From the NCBI GenBank assembly GCA_002869565.1, contig PKUJ01000008.1:1-55922 (forward strand): DNA of 55,922 nt. Reading direction: 5' to 3'. Position 1 is the first letter of the stretch. The number at the start of each line of letters is the position of its first letter. Positions 1-6,359 of this stretch are shown in pieces. Under the pieces are notes generated by a model. The model ran no database searches and was not told the origin of the DNA. It saw only the letters and a program-made list of their open reading frames with translations. Origin of the DNA: Arcobacter sp. (GTDB taxonomy: Bacteria > Campylobacterota > Campylobacteria > Campylobacterales > Arcobacteraceae). The position numbers and the translations under genes are program-made.

Positions 1-90
1 AGTTTTTTTACAGCCATTTGTAAATTAACCTTTGTTTACTACCAATATACCATAGTTTAAGAGCTATTTTATGCACCCGTTTTTACTATT
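1..90. other. Non-receptor sequence abutting a truncated MCP; possible mobile-element end
   Basis: This stretch does not continue the receptor reading frame that follows. In that frame a TAA lies at 58-60, and the intervening codons (ELFYAPVFTIK) are unlike any MCP. Read on the minus strand, an ATG at 17-15 opens a frame beginning MAVKK that runs off the window, preceded by an AT-rich leader. That arrangement would fit the start of a transposase gene near an element end, but too little is visible to name a family or find terminal repeats. A misassembly or an ordinary deletion would look the same. Confidence 0.25.
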
Positions 91-1182
91 AAGTCGCAAT
101 TGTCTGCTTCCGCTACACAACAAGCTGCATCTTTAGAAGAGACTGCTGCTGCAATTGAAGAAATTACAGCAACAATTACTCAAACTGATGAAAAAACTAA
201 AAAAATGCTTCAAATAGCAAAAGAATTAGAAAATACAAGTGTAAAAGATAATGAGTTGGCACATAAAACAGGTAAATCGATGCAAGATATTAACCAAGCT
301 ACAAATGACATAGTTGATGCAATTACAATTATTGATCAAATTGCATTTCAGACAAATATTTTATCACTTAATGCAGCAGTTGAAGCCGCAACTGCTGGAG
401 AAGCTGGAAAAGGTTTTGCCGTTGTTGCACAAGAAGTGAGAAATTTAGCTTCGCGTTCAGCAGAGGCGGCAAAAGAGATTAAAGATTTAGTTACTTATGC
501 ACAAGAAAAAACAAAAGAGGGTAATCAAACAGCGGATATGATGGTTGAAAGTTTTAATTTTCTAAATCAAAGGGTAAGTGAAGTTACTAATCTGGTAACA
601 GAAGTATCTGATTCATCAAATGAGCAAAAATTAGGAATACAACAAATAAATGATGTAATTAATCAATTAGATAGAGCAACACAAGAGAATGCTAATGCTT
701 CAGAAGTAGTATCTTCTAAAGCAATGTCTCTAAATGAGTTATCAGGTGAATTAGTATCAATTGTAAACAGAACATCATTTGATAAATCAAGAACAAATAG
801 TGTTTGTGATGTAAACTTAGTATTTGATACAACAAAATTAAAACTAGATCATATTTTATTTAAAGAAACAAATTTTGAAAAAATTGGAAATGGAAAAAAA
901 TGGCAAGTTAAGAATCATCATGAATGTGATTTAGGTAAGTGGATAGAGGCTCATTCATCAGAAGTTTTTGCCAAAGATTCAAATTGGCAAGATTTATTAA
1001 GTGTTCATGAATTAGTTCATAAAGGTGTACAGGATTATATTGATGTAGATTCAATTGATAAAAAAGATCAAAGACTATACTCAATTGCAAATGGTATTGA
1101 AAATAGTACAACTAAGGTATTTGAGTGTATTGATAGAATTAAAGTACAAAATTGTAAAAATTCAGAATTAAAAAGTTTTTAA
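91..1182 (+). pseudogene. 5'-truncated methyl-accepting chemotaxis protein with C-terminal CZB domain
   Basis: About 360 residues of a chemoreceptor remain: the last part of the cytoplasmic signalling domain and a CZB zinc-binding tail. The frame starts abruptly at QLSASATQQAASLEET, continues through the highly conserved hairpin tip ([18 protein letters not shown], near residues 80-97) and ends in a CZB domain near residues 240-320. That domain has the expected LDHILFK, HHECDLGKW and VHELVH elements that would bind zinc. The ligand-binding domain, membrane segments and HAMP are missing, and an in-frame stop lies 30 bases upstream, so it cannot be a normal receptor. A TTG at 100 could start translation of a soluble fragment, but I see no good ribosome binding site. 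The reading frame itself is intact to the stop, so truncation appears recent or the product is still made. The new 5' sequence may come from a mobile element. Confidence 0.7.
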
Positions 1183-1226
1183 ATTTTTTTAGTTTTTACA
1201 AATAAAGTTTCATAGGTTAATTATTT

Positions 1227-1270
1227 GTTAACTTTGTATTAGAGATTAGTTAATTGTGAACTAGTATAAT
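1227..1270 (+). promoter_or_regulatory. Promoter of small RNA copy A
   Basis: A perfect TATAAT lies at 1265-1270. Upstream, GTTAAC-TT-TATTAG and TTAGTTAATTGT match the region in front of the second RNA copy at identical spacing. The start of transcription is predicted near 1277. Sequence conservation falls off between -10 and the TTGT element, so the upstream blocks may be a regulator site and not just a -35 region. Confidence 0.6.
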
Positions 1271-1276
1271 TTTTAC

Positions 1277-1393
1277 ATGGATTAGGAAGAACTGCGAAAC
1301 TTCCTGATAAAATTTAAAAAAATGCGAATTTTTAAGTTTTCCAACTTTGTTTCCTTGTGTGTAAAAAAGCCCCTTTTTAAGGGGCTTTTTTTT
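1277..1393 (+). ncRNA. Structured small RNA, copy A
   Basis: About 117 nt with its own promoter and Rho-independent terminator and no open reading frame (the ATG near its 5' end is followed by a stop two codons later). Three stem-loops can be drawn. Hairpin 1 pairs TTAGGAAG (1282-1289) with CTTCCTGA (1300-1307). Hairpin 2 pairs TTTAAAAA (1313-1320) with TTTTTAAG (1329-1336). The third is the terminator. Both apical loops display TGCGAA. A second copy at 2273-2391 keeps the same folds, with base changes that preserve pairing in hairpin 1 and in the terminator, which is good evidence for a functional RNA. I do not recognise a named RNA family. It could be a trans-acting small RNA or a protein-binding decoy RNA. 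Confidence 0.7.
1363..1393 (+). terminator. Rho-independent terminator of small RNA A
   Basis: Stem GCCCC/GGGGC (1369-1373 with 1381-1385), loop TTTTTAA, followed by eight T. The stem can be extended by the A-tract before it pairing with the T-tract. Confidence 0.85.
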
Positions 1394-1459
1394 GCAAAAA
1401 ATTTAGAATATACCCCTTAAATTAAAATATTAAGCATAATCAGTTAAGTTTAAATAAAG

Positions 1460-1488
1460 ATTGCATATGCAATAATTGCATATGCAAC
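1460..1488 (+). promoter_or_regulatory. Tandem palindromic operator in front of the MarR gene
   Basis: TTGCATATGCAA occurs twice (1461-1472 and 1476-1487), centres 15 bp apart. The first copy is a perfect 14-bp palindrome, ATTGCATATGCAAT. The sites end 13 bases before the start codon of a MarR-type regulator and lie just downstream of a possible -10 (GCATAAT, ending 1440). MarR dimers bind such palindromes, so autorepression is likely (inference). Confidence 0.75.
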
Positions 1489-1500
1489 AAAAGGATAGCA

Positions 1501-1917
1501 ATGAATTATGCATTAAAAGACTCTATAGCTTATCGATTGATTCGTGGTGCGAATAGTGTTAATAAAACTCTAAATAAAAAACTATGTTCTTATGAAATCG
1601 CTATAGAACAAAGAGCAACTTTAGAGATTATTAAATATGAAGAGGATGTTAATCAAACAAGAATTGCTACTCTTTTAGGAAAAGATACTGCAACTATAAG
1701 CCGTTCTTTAGACTCTTTGGAAAAAAAAGGACTGGTTAGTAAATCTGAACAATCAGGTGATAGAAGAAGTAAAAAGGTAGAGATAACAAAAAAAGGTGAA
1801 TCCGTACTTGAAGAGACTTTATTAGAAGTTGGATCTTATAGGGAATCACTAAATTCAAAGTTAACTCAAGATGAGATTGAGGCGTTTTTTAAAATCATGA
1901 ATAAGTTAGAATTATAA
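1501..1917 (+). CDS. MarR family transcriptional regulator
   Basis: A 138-residue winged-helix DNA-binding protein, typical size for MarR. The recognition region is LLGKDTATISRSLDSLEKKGLVSKSEQ (residues about 58-84), followed by the wing GDRRSKKVEITKKG, the most conserved MarR signature. N- and C-terminal helices would form the dimer interface. The start is well placed behind AAAGGATAGCA. Two tandem palindromes just upstream suggest it represses itself. The next gene follows after 53 bases and may be co-transcribed; the pair is bracketed by the twin small RNA genes. No transporter or degradative enzyme sits beside it, so the inducer cannot be guessed. One cysteine (Cys29) is present, which leaves redox sensing possible but unsupported. 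Confidence 0.88.
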   Translation: MNYALKDSIAYRLIRGANSVNKTLNKKLCSYEIAIEQRATLEIIKYEEDVNQTRIATLLGKDTATISRSLDSLEKKGLVSKSEQSGDRRSKKVEITKKGESVLEETLLEVGSYRESLNSKLTQDEIEAFFKIMNKLEL

Positions 1918-1970
1918 TAATTTTACAATGGTAGAAAAACTTTTTTTAAAATAATTTAAAAGGACAAATA

Positions 1971-2216
1971 ATGAACGGTTATGTAAGAATTTCAAATGAA
2001 CTTTATCATGAGTTTGAAATGGCAGCAAAAAGAAAGCAAGAGTGCGAATTAACATTTGTAGATAATAAAGATGAAATAAATATAAAAACAAAAATCAAAA
2101 AATTTGATAATATTGATGGTACTGAGTATATGGATACTGAGGATGGAAATAGAATAAGATTAGATAGAATTGTATTATTTAATGGTGAAGAAACGAAAGA
2201 AATGAATCATTATTAA
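1971..2216 (+). CDS. Small protein resembling Rho-binding antiterminator (Rof/YaeO)
   Basis: An 81-residue acidic protein behind a clear AAAAGGAC ribosome binding site. Its layout resembles Rof (84 residues in E. coli): an N-terminal helix rich in charged residues (YHEFEMAAKRKQECEL), then a short beta-rich stretch ending in GNRIRLDRIVLF. This matches the family pattern of an acidic strand region closed by a conserved RLDKI-type motif. Rof binds Rho and blocks its RNA-binding site. No membrane segment or signal peptide is present. It sits between MarR and the second small RNA gene. The family call is by eye on weak similarity. If wrong, it is an uncharacterised small cytoplasmic protein. Confidence 0.45.
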   Translation: MNGYVRISNELYHEFEMAAKRKQECELTFVDNKDEINIKTKIKKFDNIDGTEYMDTEDGNRIRLDRIVLFNGEETKEMNHY

Positions 2217-2222
2217 TTTTCT

Positions 2223-2266
2223 ATTAACCTTTTATTAGGTTTTAGTTAATTGTATTCCCGTATAAT
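2223..2266 (+). promoter_or_regulatory. Promoter of small RNA copy B
   Basis: TATAAT at 2261-2266 with the same upstream blocks as copy A (ATTAAC-TT-TATTAG, then TTAGTTAATTGT) at identical spacing. Predicted transcription start is near 2273. The region starts seven bases after the stop of the preceding gene. Confidence 0.6.
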
Positions 2267-2272
2267 TTTTAA

Positions 2273-2391
2273 ATGGATTAGGAAGAACTGCGAAACTTTC
2301 TAATAAAATTTAAAAAAATGCGAATTTTTAAGTTTTCCAATTTTGTTTCCTTGTGTGTAAAAAAGGCTCCTTTTTAAGGAGCTTTTTTTTT
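2273..2391 (+). ncRNA. Structured small RNA, copy B
   Basis: About 119 nt, nearly identical to the RNA at 1277-1393. Hairpin 1 is TTAGGAAG (2278-2285) with CTTTCTAA (2296-2303). Relative to copy A, the G-C to G-U and G-U to A-U type changes all keep the pairing. The second hairpin, both TGCGAA loops and the linker GTTTCCTTGTGTGTAA are conserved. In the terminator the middle C-G pair becomes T-A, a compensatory change. The two copies lie about 1 kb apart in the same orientation, each with its own promoter, so they are separate genes and not a processed pair. Function is unknown. Confidence 0.7.
2361..2391 (+). terminator. Rho-independent terminator of small RNA B
   Basis: Stem GCTCC/GGAGC (2366-2370 with 2378-2382), loop TTTTTAA, followed by nine T. 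Confidence 0.85.
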
Positions 2392-2478
2392 GCCAAATTT
2401 TTTGAATAATTAATACCAAATCAAAAATCTTTATGCTAGTATTCGCCAATGAAAAAACTATCAAAGAATATTAACTAA

Positions 2479-4524
2479 ATGCCTCTATCAAATCTAAATG
2501 AAGAACAATTAAGTGCAGCAACGTGTGAACGAGGATATAACCTTATTATAGCAAGTGCTGGGACAGGTAAGACTTCAACTATTGTTGGAAGAATTGCAAA
2601 CTTAATTAATAATGGAACAAAACCAGAAGAACTACTCCTTTTAACTTTTACAAATAAAGCCGCTGCTGAAATGGTAGCACGTGTTGCCAAATTTTTTGGA
2701 AAAGACGTTGCTAAACAGATTATGGCAGGAACCTTTCATTCTGTTTCTTATAAACTTTTAAAACAGCTTGAAGTAAATATTACTTTAAAACAACCAAATG
2801 AATTAAAAACACTTTTTAAATCTTTGTATGAAAAAAGAGTATTTATGGATAGAGATGATGATGCAAATCCATATGATGGCGGATATTTGTATGATATGTA
2901 TTCTTTATACCTAAATTCAAATGAGGGTGAAGATTTTGGAGAATGGATTAAAGAAAAAAATCCTGCTCACGAACTCTATACGGCTATATATGAAGATGTT
3001 GTAATTGAATTTAATGAATTAAAAATAAAATATGGATATGCAAATTTTGATGACTTATTAACAATTATGTTGAAGACTCTAAAAGAACAAGATTTTGATT
3101 TCAAAGAAATTCTTGTAGATGAATATCAAGATACTAACCCCTTACAAGGGAGACTATTGGATGGATTTAAGCCAAAATCTCTTTTTTGTGTAGGTGATTA
3201 TGATCAAAGTATTTACGCATTTAATGGTTCAGATATAGGAATTATTTCTACATTTTCAACTAGATATAATAATGCAACAGTATTTACACTTAGAAAAAAT
3301 TATCGCTCAACTAGACCAATTTTAGAACTAGCTACAAAAGTGATTGAACACAATGAAAGAGTCTATGAAAAAAATCTTCAAGTTATGAGAACAGAAGATA
3401 CGTTTAGACCAAAACTTTTAGAATTTACTGAGTTATTTCAGCAATATCATCATATATCTGATCTTATTTCAAAAAGTTCAACTCCTCATAATGAAATGGC
3501 AATTATTTATAGAAACAATTCAAGTGCAGATGGGATTGAAGCAAATTTACGAGAATATGGGATTCCCGCAAAAAGAAAAGGTGGAATGTCTTTTTTTGAT
3601 TCAGTAGAAATAAAATTTGTTCTGGATGTTCTTGTAATGCAACTTTCTCATAATGATATGATGGCCTTTATTCACGTACTTGAACTTGGAAAAGGAATAG
3701 GAAAAGCTATTGCAAAAGATATCTTTGATGCTTTGATAAAATTAGGTCATGGAGATATGTTTAAAGGCTTATTTACTCCTGATTCAAGTATTAAAAATCC
3801 CTATGAATCTAATAAAATAAAAAATATCCAATTGGGTCTTTTTGATGATTTTATAGAATTAGGTTCTATCTCAAAATTTAAAGATTGCAATTTTGAGGAA
3901 GCTTTTCTTTCTAATCCTATTTTAAAACATCCAAAATTAAATGTCGATGGTGCAAAATATATTTATGATTTTTATTTACTTTTAAAACATTTAAGACGTA
4001 CAAAAAATCCCGATTCTTTAGTGACTAGTATAACTAGTTCAATGATGTATTCAAAAGTTAAAGAGTTCTTAGCAATTAAAAGAGCCACTCAAAAAGATGG
4101 AACAATTAATGCCGTTCATAAAGCAAAAGCTTTAGCTAAAATAAATAGAAAAGTCATGATTATTAAACAGCTTTCAAAAAACTTTCATGACCTTTCAAAG
4201 TTTGTAAACTCAATGATTTTGGGTGGAAGTGAGATGAGTGAAGGTGATGGAGTAAATTTACTTTCTGTTCATGCAAGTAAAGGTTTAGAGTTTAAAGAAG
4301 TTTATGTGATAGACCTTATGGATGGACGATTTCCTAATAGAAAGCTTATGAGTAAAGGTGGAAGTTTGGAAGAAGAGAGACGACTTTTTTATGTGGCCGT
4401 TACCAGAGCAAAAGATATTCTATATTTAAGTTTCGCAAAATATGACAAAGTAAAAAAGATGGACTTCATATATTCTCCTTTCTTAAAAGAAGCTGGGTTA
4501 GTAGGAAAAGATGAAAATACTTAA
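2479..4524 (+). CDS. UvrD/Rep/PcrA-family ATP-dependent DNA helicase
   Basis: A 681-residue superfamily 1A helicase, normal length for UvrD/Rep enzymes of this phylum. All motifs are present in order: Q-motif NEEQLSAA (8-15), Walker A ASAGTGKTS (25-33), motif II DEYQDT (214-219), motif III GDYDQSIYAFNG, motif IV RKNYRSTRPI, motif V NLLSVHASKGLEF, and motif VI ERRLFYVAVTRAKD near residue 635. It unwinds DNA 3' to 5' during repair or replication-fork restart. The C-terminal Tudor-like tail typical of PcrA is absent or short, so I do not choose between uvrD and rep. It is transcribed alone behind the terminator of small RNA B. Confidence 0.9.
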   Translation: MPLSNLNEEQLSAATCERGYNLIIASAGTGKTSTIVGRIANLINNGTKPEELLLLTFTNKAAAEMVARVAKFFGKDVAKQIMAGTFHSVSYKLLKQLEVNITLKQPNELKTLFKSLYEKRVFMDRDDDANPYDGGYLYDMYSLYLNSNEGEDFGEWIKEKNPAHELYTAIYEDVVIEFNELKIKYGYANFDDLLTIMLKTLKEQDFDFKEILVDEYQDTNPLQGRLLDGFKPKSLFCVGDYDQSIYAFNGSDIGIISTFSTRYNNATVFTLRKNYRSTRPILELATKVIEHNERVYEKNLQVMRTEDTFRPKLLEFTELFQQYHHISDLISKSSTPHNEMAIIYRNNSSADGIEANLREYGIPAKRKGGMSFFDSVEIKFVLDVLVMQLSHNDMMAFIHVLELGKGIGKAIAKDIFDALIKLGHGDMFKGLFTPDSSIKNPYESNKIKNIQLGLFDDFIELGSISKFKDCNFEEAFLSNPILKHPKLNVDGAKYIYDFYLLLKHLRRTKNPDSLVTSITSSMMYSKVKEFLAIKRATQKDGTINAVHKAKALAKINRKVMIIKQLSKNFHDLSKFVNSMILGGSEMSEGDGVNLLSVHASKGLEFKEVYVIDLMDGRFPNRKLMSKGGSLEEERRLFYVAVTRAKDILYLSFAKYDKVKKMDFIYSPFLKEAGLVGKDENT

Positions 4525-4604
4525 AATTTTTTAAGAATCTTAATTCTGTGACGAGACTGTGACAACTTTATGTTAACATTTTCTATTAGAATTAAGGATA
4601 GAAA

Positions 4605-4913
4605 ATGAGTAAAAACAATATCTCAAAAATAAGTGAACTGATAAAAGAGGATGATTACACAAAACTTATTGATAATGAAATTGATCATTCAATAGCTACA
4701 TTAGAAGAAATACTTAATAAAGAAAAAGTTAGAGAAACTTTAATTACAACAGAACTTTCAAATAAAAAAATTGCTCAAAATGTTTATACTTTTGATTTAT
4801 TAGATTATCTTGATAAAACAAGAGAAAATATTTTAAATCTAGAAAACTATTTAGAAAACTTAAGTACTAAAAAAAGACTACTCGGATCTAAAAAAAGACT
4901 TTCTTTTTCATAA
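4605..4913 (+). CDS. Uncharacterised small helical protein
   Basis: 102 residues, highly charged, predicted almost entirely helical with heptad-like leucine/isoleucine spacing (for example LLDYLDKTRENILNLENYLENL near residues 65-86) and a basic C-terminus (KKRLLGSKKRL). No signal peptide or membrane segment. It has a good ribosome binding site (AAGGATAG) and its own terminator at the stop codon, so it is probably a single-gene unit. I do not recognise a family. Confidence 0.65.
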   Translation: MSKNNISKISELIKEDDYTKLIDNEIDHSIATLEEILNKEKVRETLITTELSNKKIAQNVYTFDLLDYLDKTRENILNLENYLENLSTKKRLLGSKKRLSFS

Positions 4914-4936
4914 AAATCAATTCTGACTGATTTTTT
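4912..4936 (+). terminator. Rho-independent terminator after the small helical protein
   Basis: AAAAATCA (4912-4919) pairs with TGATTTTT (4928-4935) around an 8-base loop, followed by T. The stem overlaps the end of the stop codon. Confidence 0.65.
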
Positions 4937-5044
4937 AATTAAATATTATATATAATAAATATTTAGATTAATAATTAAAAAATGTAACTATAAAGTTATA
5001 TTTATCTGTTATTATAATCAATTAAAATTATAAAAAGGACAAAA

Positions 5045-5680
5045 ATGAATGAAAGTATAAGCTCTAGAGTTAGTAGATTAATTTCTGGAAGTATTAATGC
5101 AATTGTTGATAAAGCAGAATCAATATCTCCTGAACTTACAATGAAAGAGACTATTAGAGAAGTTGATTCAACAATTGATGAAGTTAAAGTTCTATTAGGC
5201 AAAGAGAGTGTTGAATTAAGAAAAACTAATCAACAGCTTGAAAATGAAAAAACAAAATATAAAAATTTAACAGATCAGATTGATGTTGCAATAAGTGAAC
5301 AAAGAGATGATTTAGCAAAATCTGCAATTTCAAGACAGTTAGATATTGAAGTTCAAATACCAATACTAGAAGATAGTAGCACTAAAATTAAAAATAATAT
5401 AGAAAAATTAGAAAACTATATTGATGCATTAAATGCCAAAAAAAGAGAAATGCAAAAAGATTTAGAAGAGTTCATAAAAATAAATAATGAACAAAAAACA
5501 TCTTCAAAAATTGAATCAAATATGGAAAAAGTAGATGCCGCATTTAATAGGGTAAATAATCTAGAAATTAAACCTAAATATGTAAATGAAGAGGATATGA
5601 AATTAGCTGAACTAGACAATCTTGTAAGAGATAATAGAATATCTGAAAGATTAGAGGCTTTAAAAGCTAATAAAAAATGA
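5045..5680 (+). CDS. PspA/IM30 family membrane-stress protein
   Basis: 211 residues, almost wholly coiled coil, close to the usual 220. The N-terminal helix SRVSRLISGSINAIVDKAES is amphipathic and typical of the membrane-binding helix of PspA/Vipp1. The following ISPELTMKETIREVDSTIDEVK matches the conserved start of the family's helical hairpin. Such proteins assemble on the inner membrane and counter leakage. It starts a three-gene operon. Its stop overlaps the start of the YqiJ-like gene (ATGA, 5677-5680), and a flotillin follows, a pairing known for YqiJ/YqiK-type membrane microdomain systems. No PspF, PspB or PspC is nearby, so control differs from the enterobacterial psp system. Confidence 0.88.
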   Translation: MNESISSRVSRLISGSINAIVDKAESISPELTMKETIREVDSTIDEVKVLLGKESVELRKTNQQLENEKTKYKNLTDQIDVAISEQRDDLAKSAISRQLDIEVQIPILEDSSTKIKNNIEKLENYIDALNAKKREMQKDLEEFIKINNEQKTSSKIESNMEKVDAAFNRVNNLEIKPKYVNEEDMKLAELDNLVRDNRISERLEALKANKK

Positions 5681-6342
5681 ATATTTTAGAATTTATATTT
5701 CATCAAGATAATATACTTTTTTCTTCTGCAATTATTTTGATGGTATTTATTGCATTACTTGAAGGAGTTTTAGCAGTACTTGGAGCAGGTTTATCTGATA
5801 TGCTAGATTCTTTTATCCCTGATTTTGAGCCTGATATGGATTTTAATATTGATACAGATTCAGCTTACTCTTTTACTAAATTTTTTGGATGGATTAGGCT
5901 AAAAGAAGTTCCAATATTAATGTTATTGATAGTTTTTCTGACATCTTTTGGATTAATTGGATTATCAATTCAGTTTGTATTATTAAAGATCCTTGGAATA
6001 TTATGGCTTCAATACCTTATTGCTATTCCAACGTTTATACTTTCGATTTTTTCATTAAGAATATTCGGTGGAATTATCAAAAAAATTCTTCCAAAAGATG
6101 AAAGTTCATCTATATCAAAAGATGAATTAATAGGTTATATAGCAACAATCACTTTAGGAAAAGCAAAAAAAGGTTTACCTGCAGAAGCAAAAACAAAAGA
6201 TAATCATGGCCAAACACATTATTTTATGATTGAACCAGAAAATGAATATGAAGTTTTTGAGCAAGGAGAAAAAGTTTTGATTTTAGGACAAAGTGAAACA
6301 TCTTTTTTTGCTACAAAAGAGATTCAAGAAAAAATAAAATAG
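5677..6342 (+). CDS. yqiJ: YqiJ-like inner-membrane protein with C-terminal OB-fold (DUF1449/NfeD-like)
   Basis: 221 residues: a hydrophobic segment near 15-37, a short acidic stretch (PDFEPDMDFNIDTDS), two further membrane segments around 85-105 and 110-130, and a soluble C-terminal part (about 150-220) of the size of the OB-fold found in NfeD/YqiJ proteins. In E. coli yqiJ lies next to the flotillin gene yqiK, and NfeD-type proteins generally partner SPFH-domain proteins. The same arrangement here, with the flotillin gene 17 bases downstream, supports the call. The start codon overlaps the pspA-like stop codon, indicating translational coupling. Confidence 0.75.
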   Translation: MNILEFIFHQDNILFSSAIILMVFIALLEGVLAVLGAGLSDMLDSFIPDFEPDMDFNIDTDSAYSFTKFFGWIRLKEVPILMLLIVFLTSFGLIGLSIQFVLLKILGILWLQYLIAIPTFILSIFSLRIFGGIIKKILPKDESSSISKDELIGYIATITLGKAKKGLPAEAKTKDNHGQTHYFMIEPENEYEVFEQGEKVLILGQSETSFFATKEIQEKIK

Positions 6343-6359
6343 ATATAAGGAAATAAAAA

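Noticed and set aside
1277-1393. c-di-GMP or other known riboswitch in place of a small RNA
   Set aside because: No downstream gene is fused to the element; it ends in a terminator and has none of the aptamer consensus I know. Both copies behave as independent genes.
4572-4600. Third copy of the TTAAC-TATTAG element of the small RNA promoters
   Set aside because: Similar words occur before the 102-residue gene, but spacing differs by one or two bases and the TTAGTTAATTGT block is missing; likely chance in AT-rich DNA.
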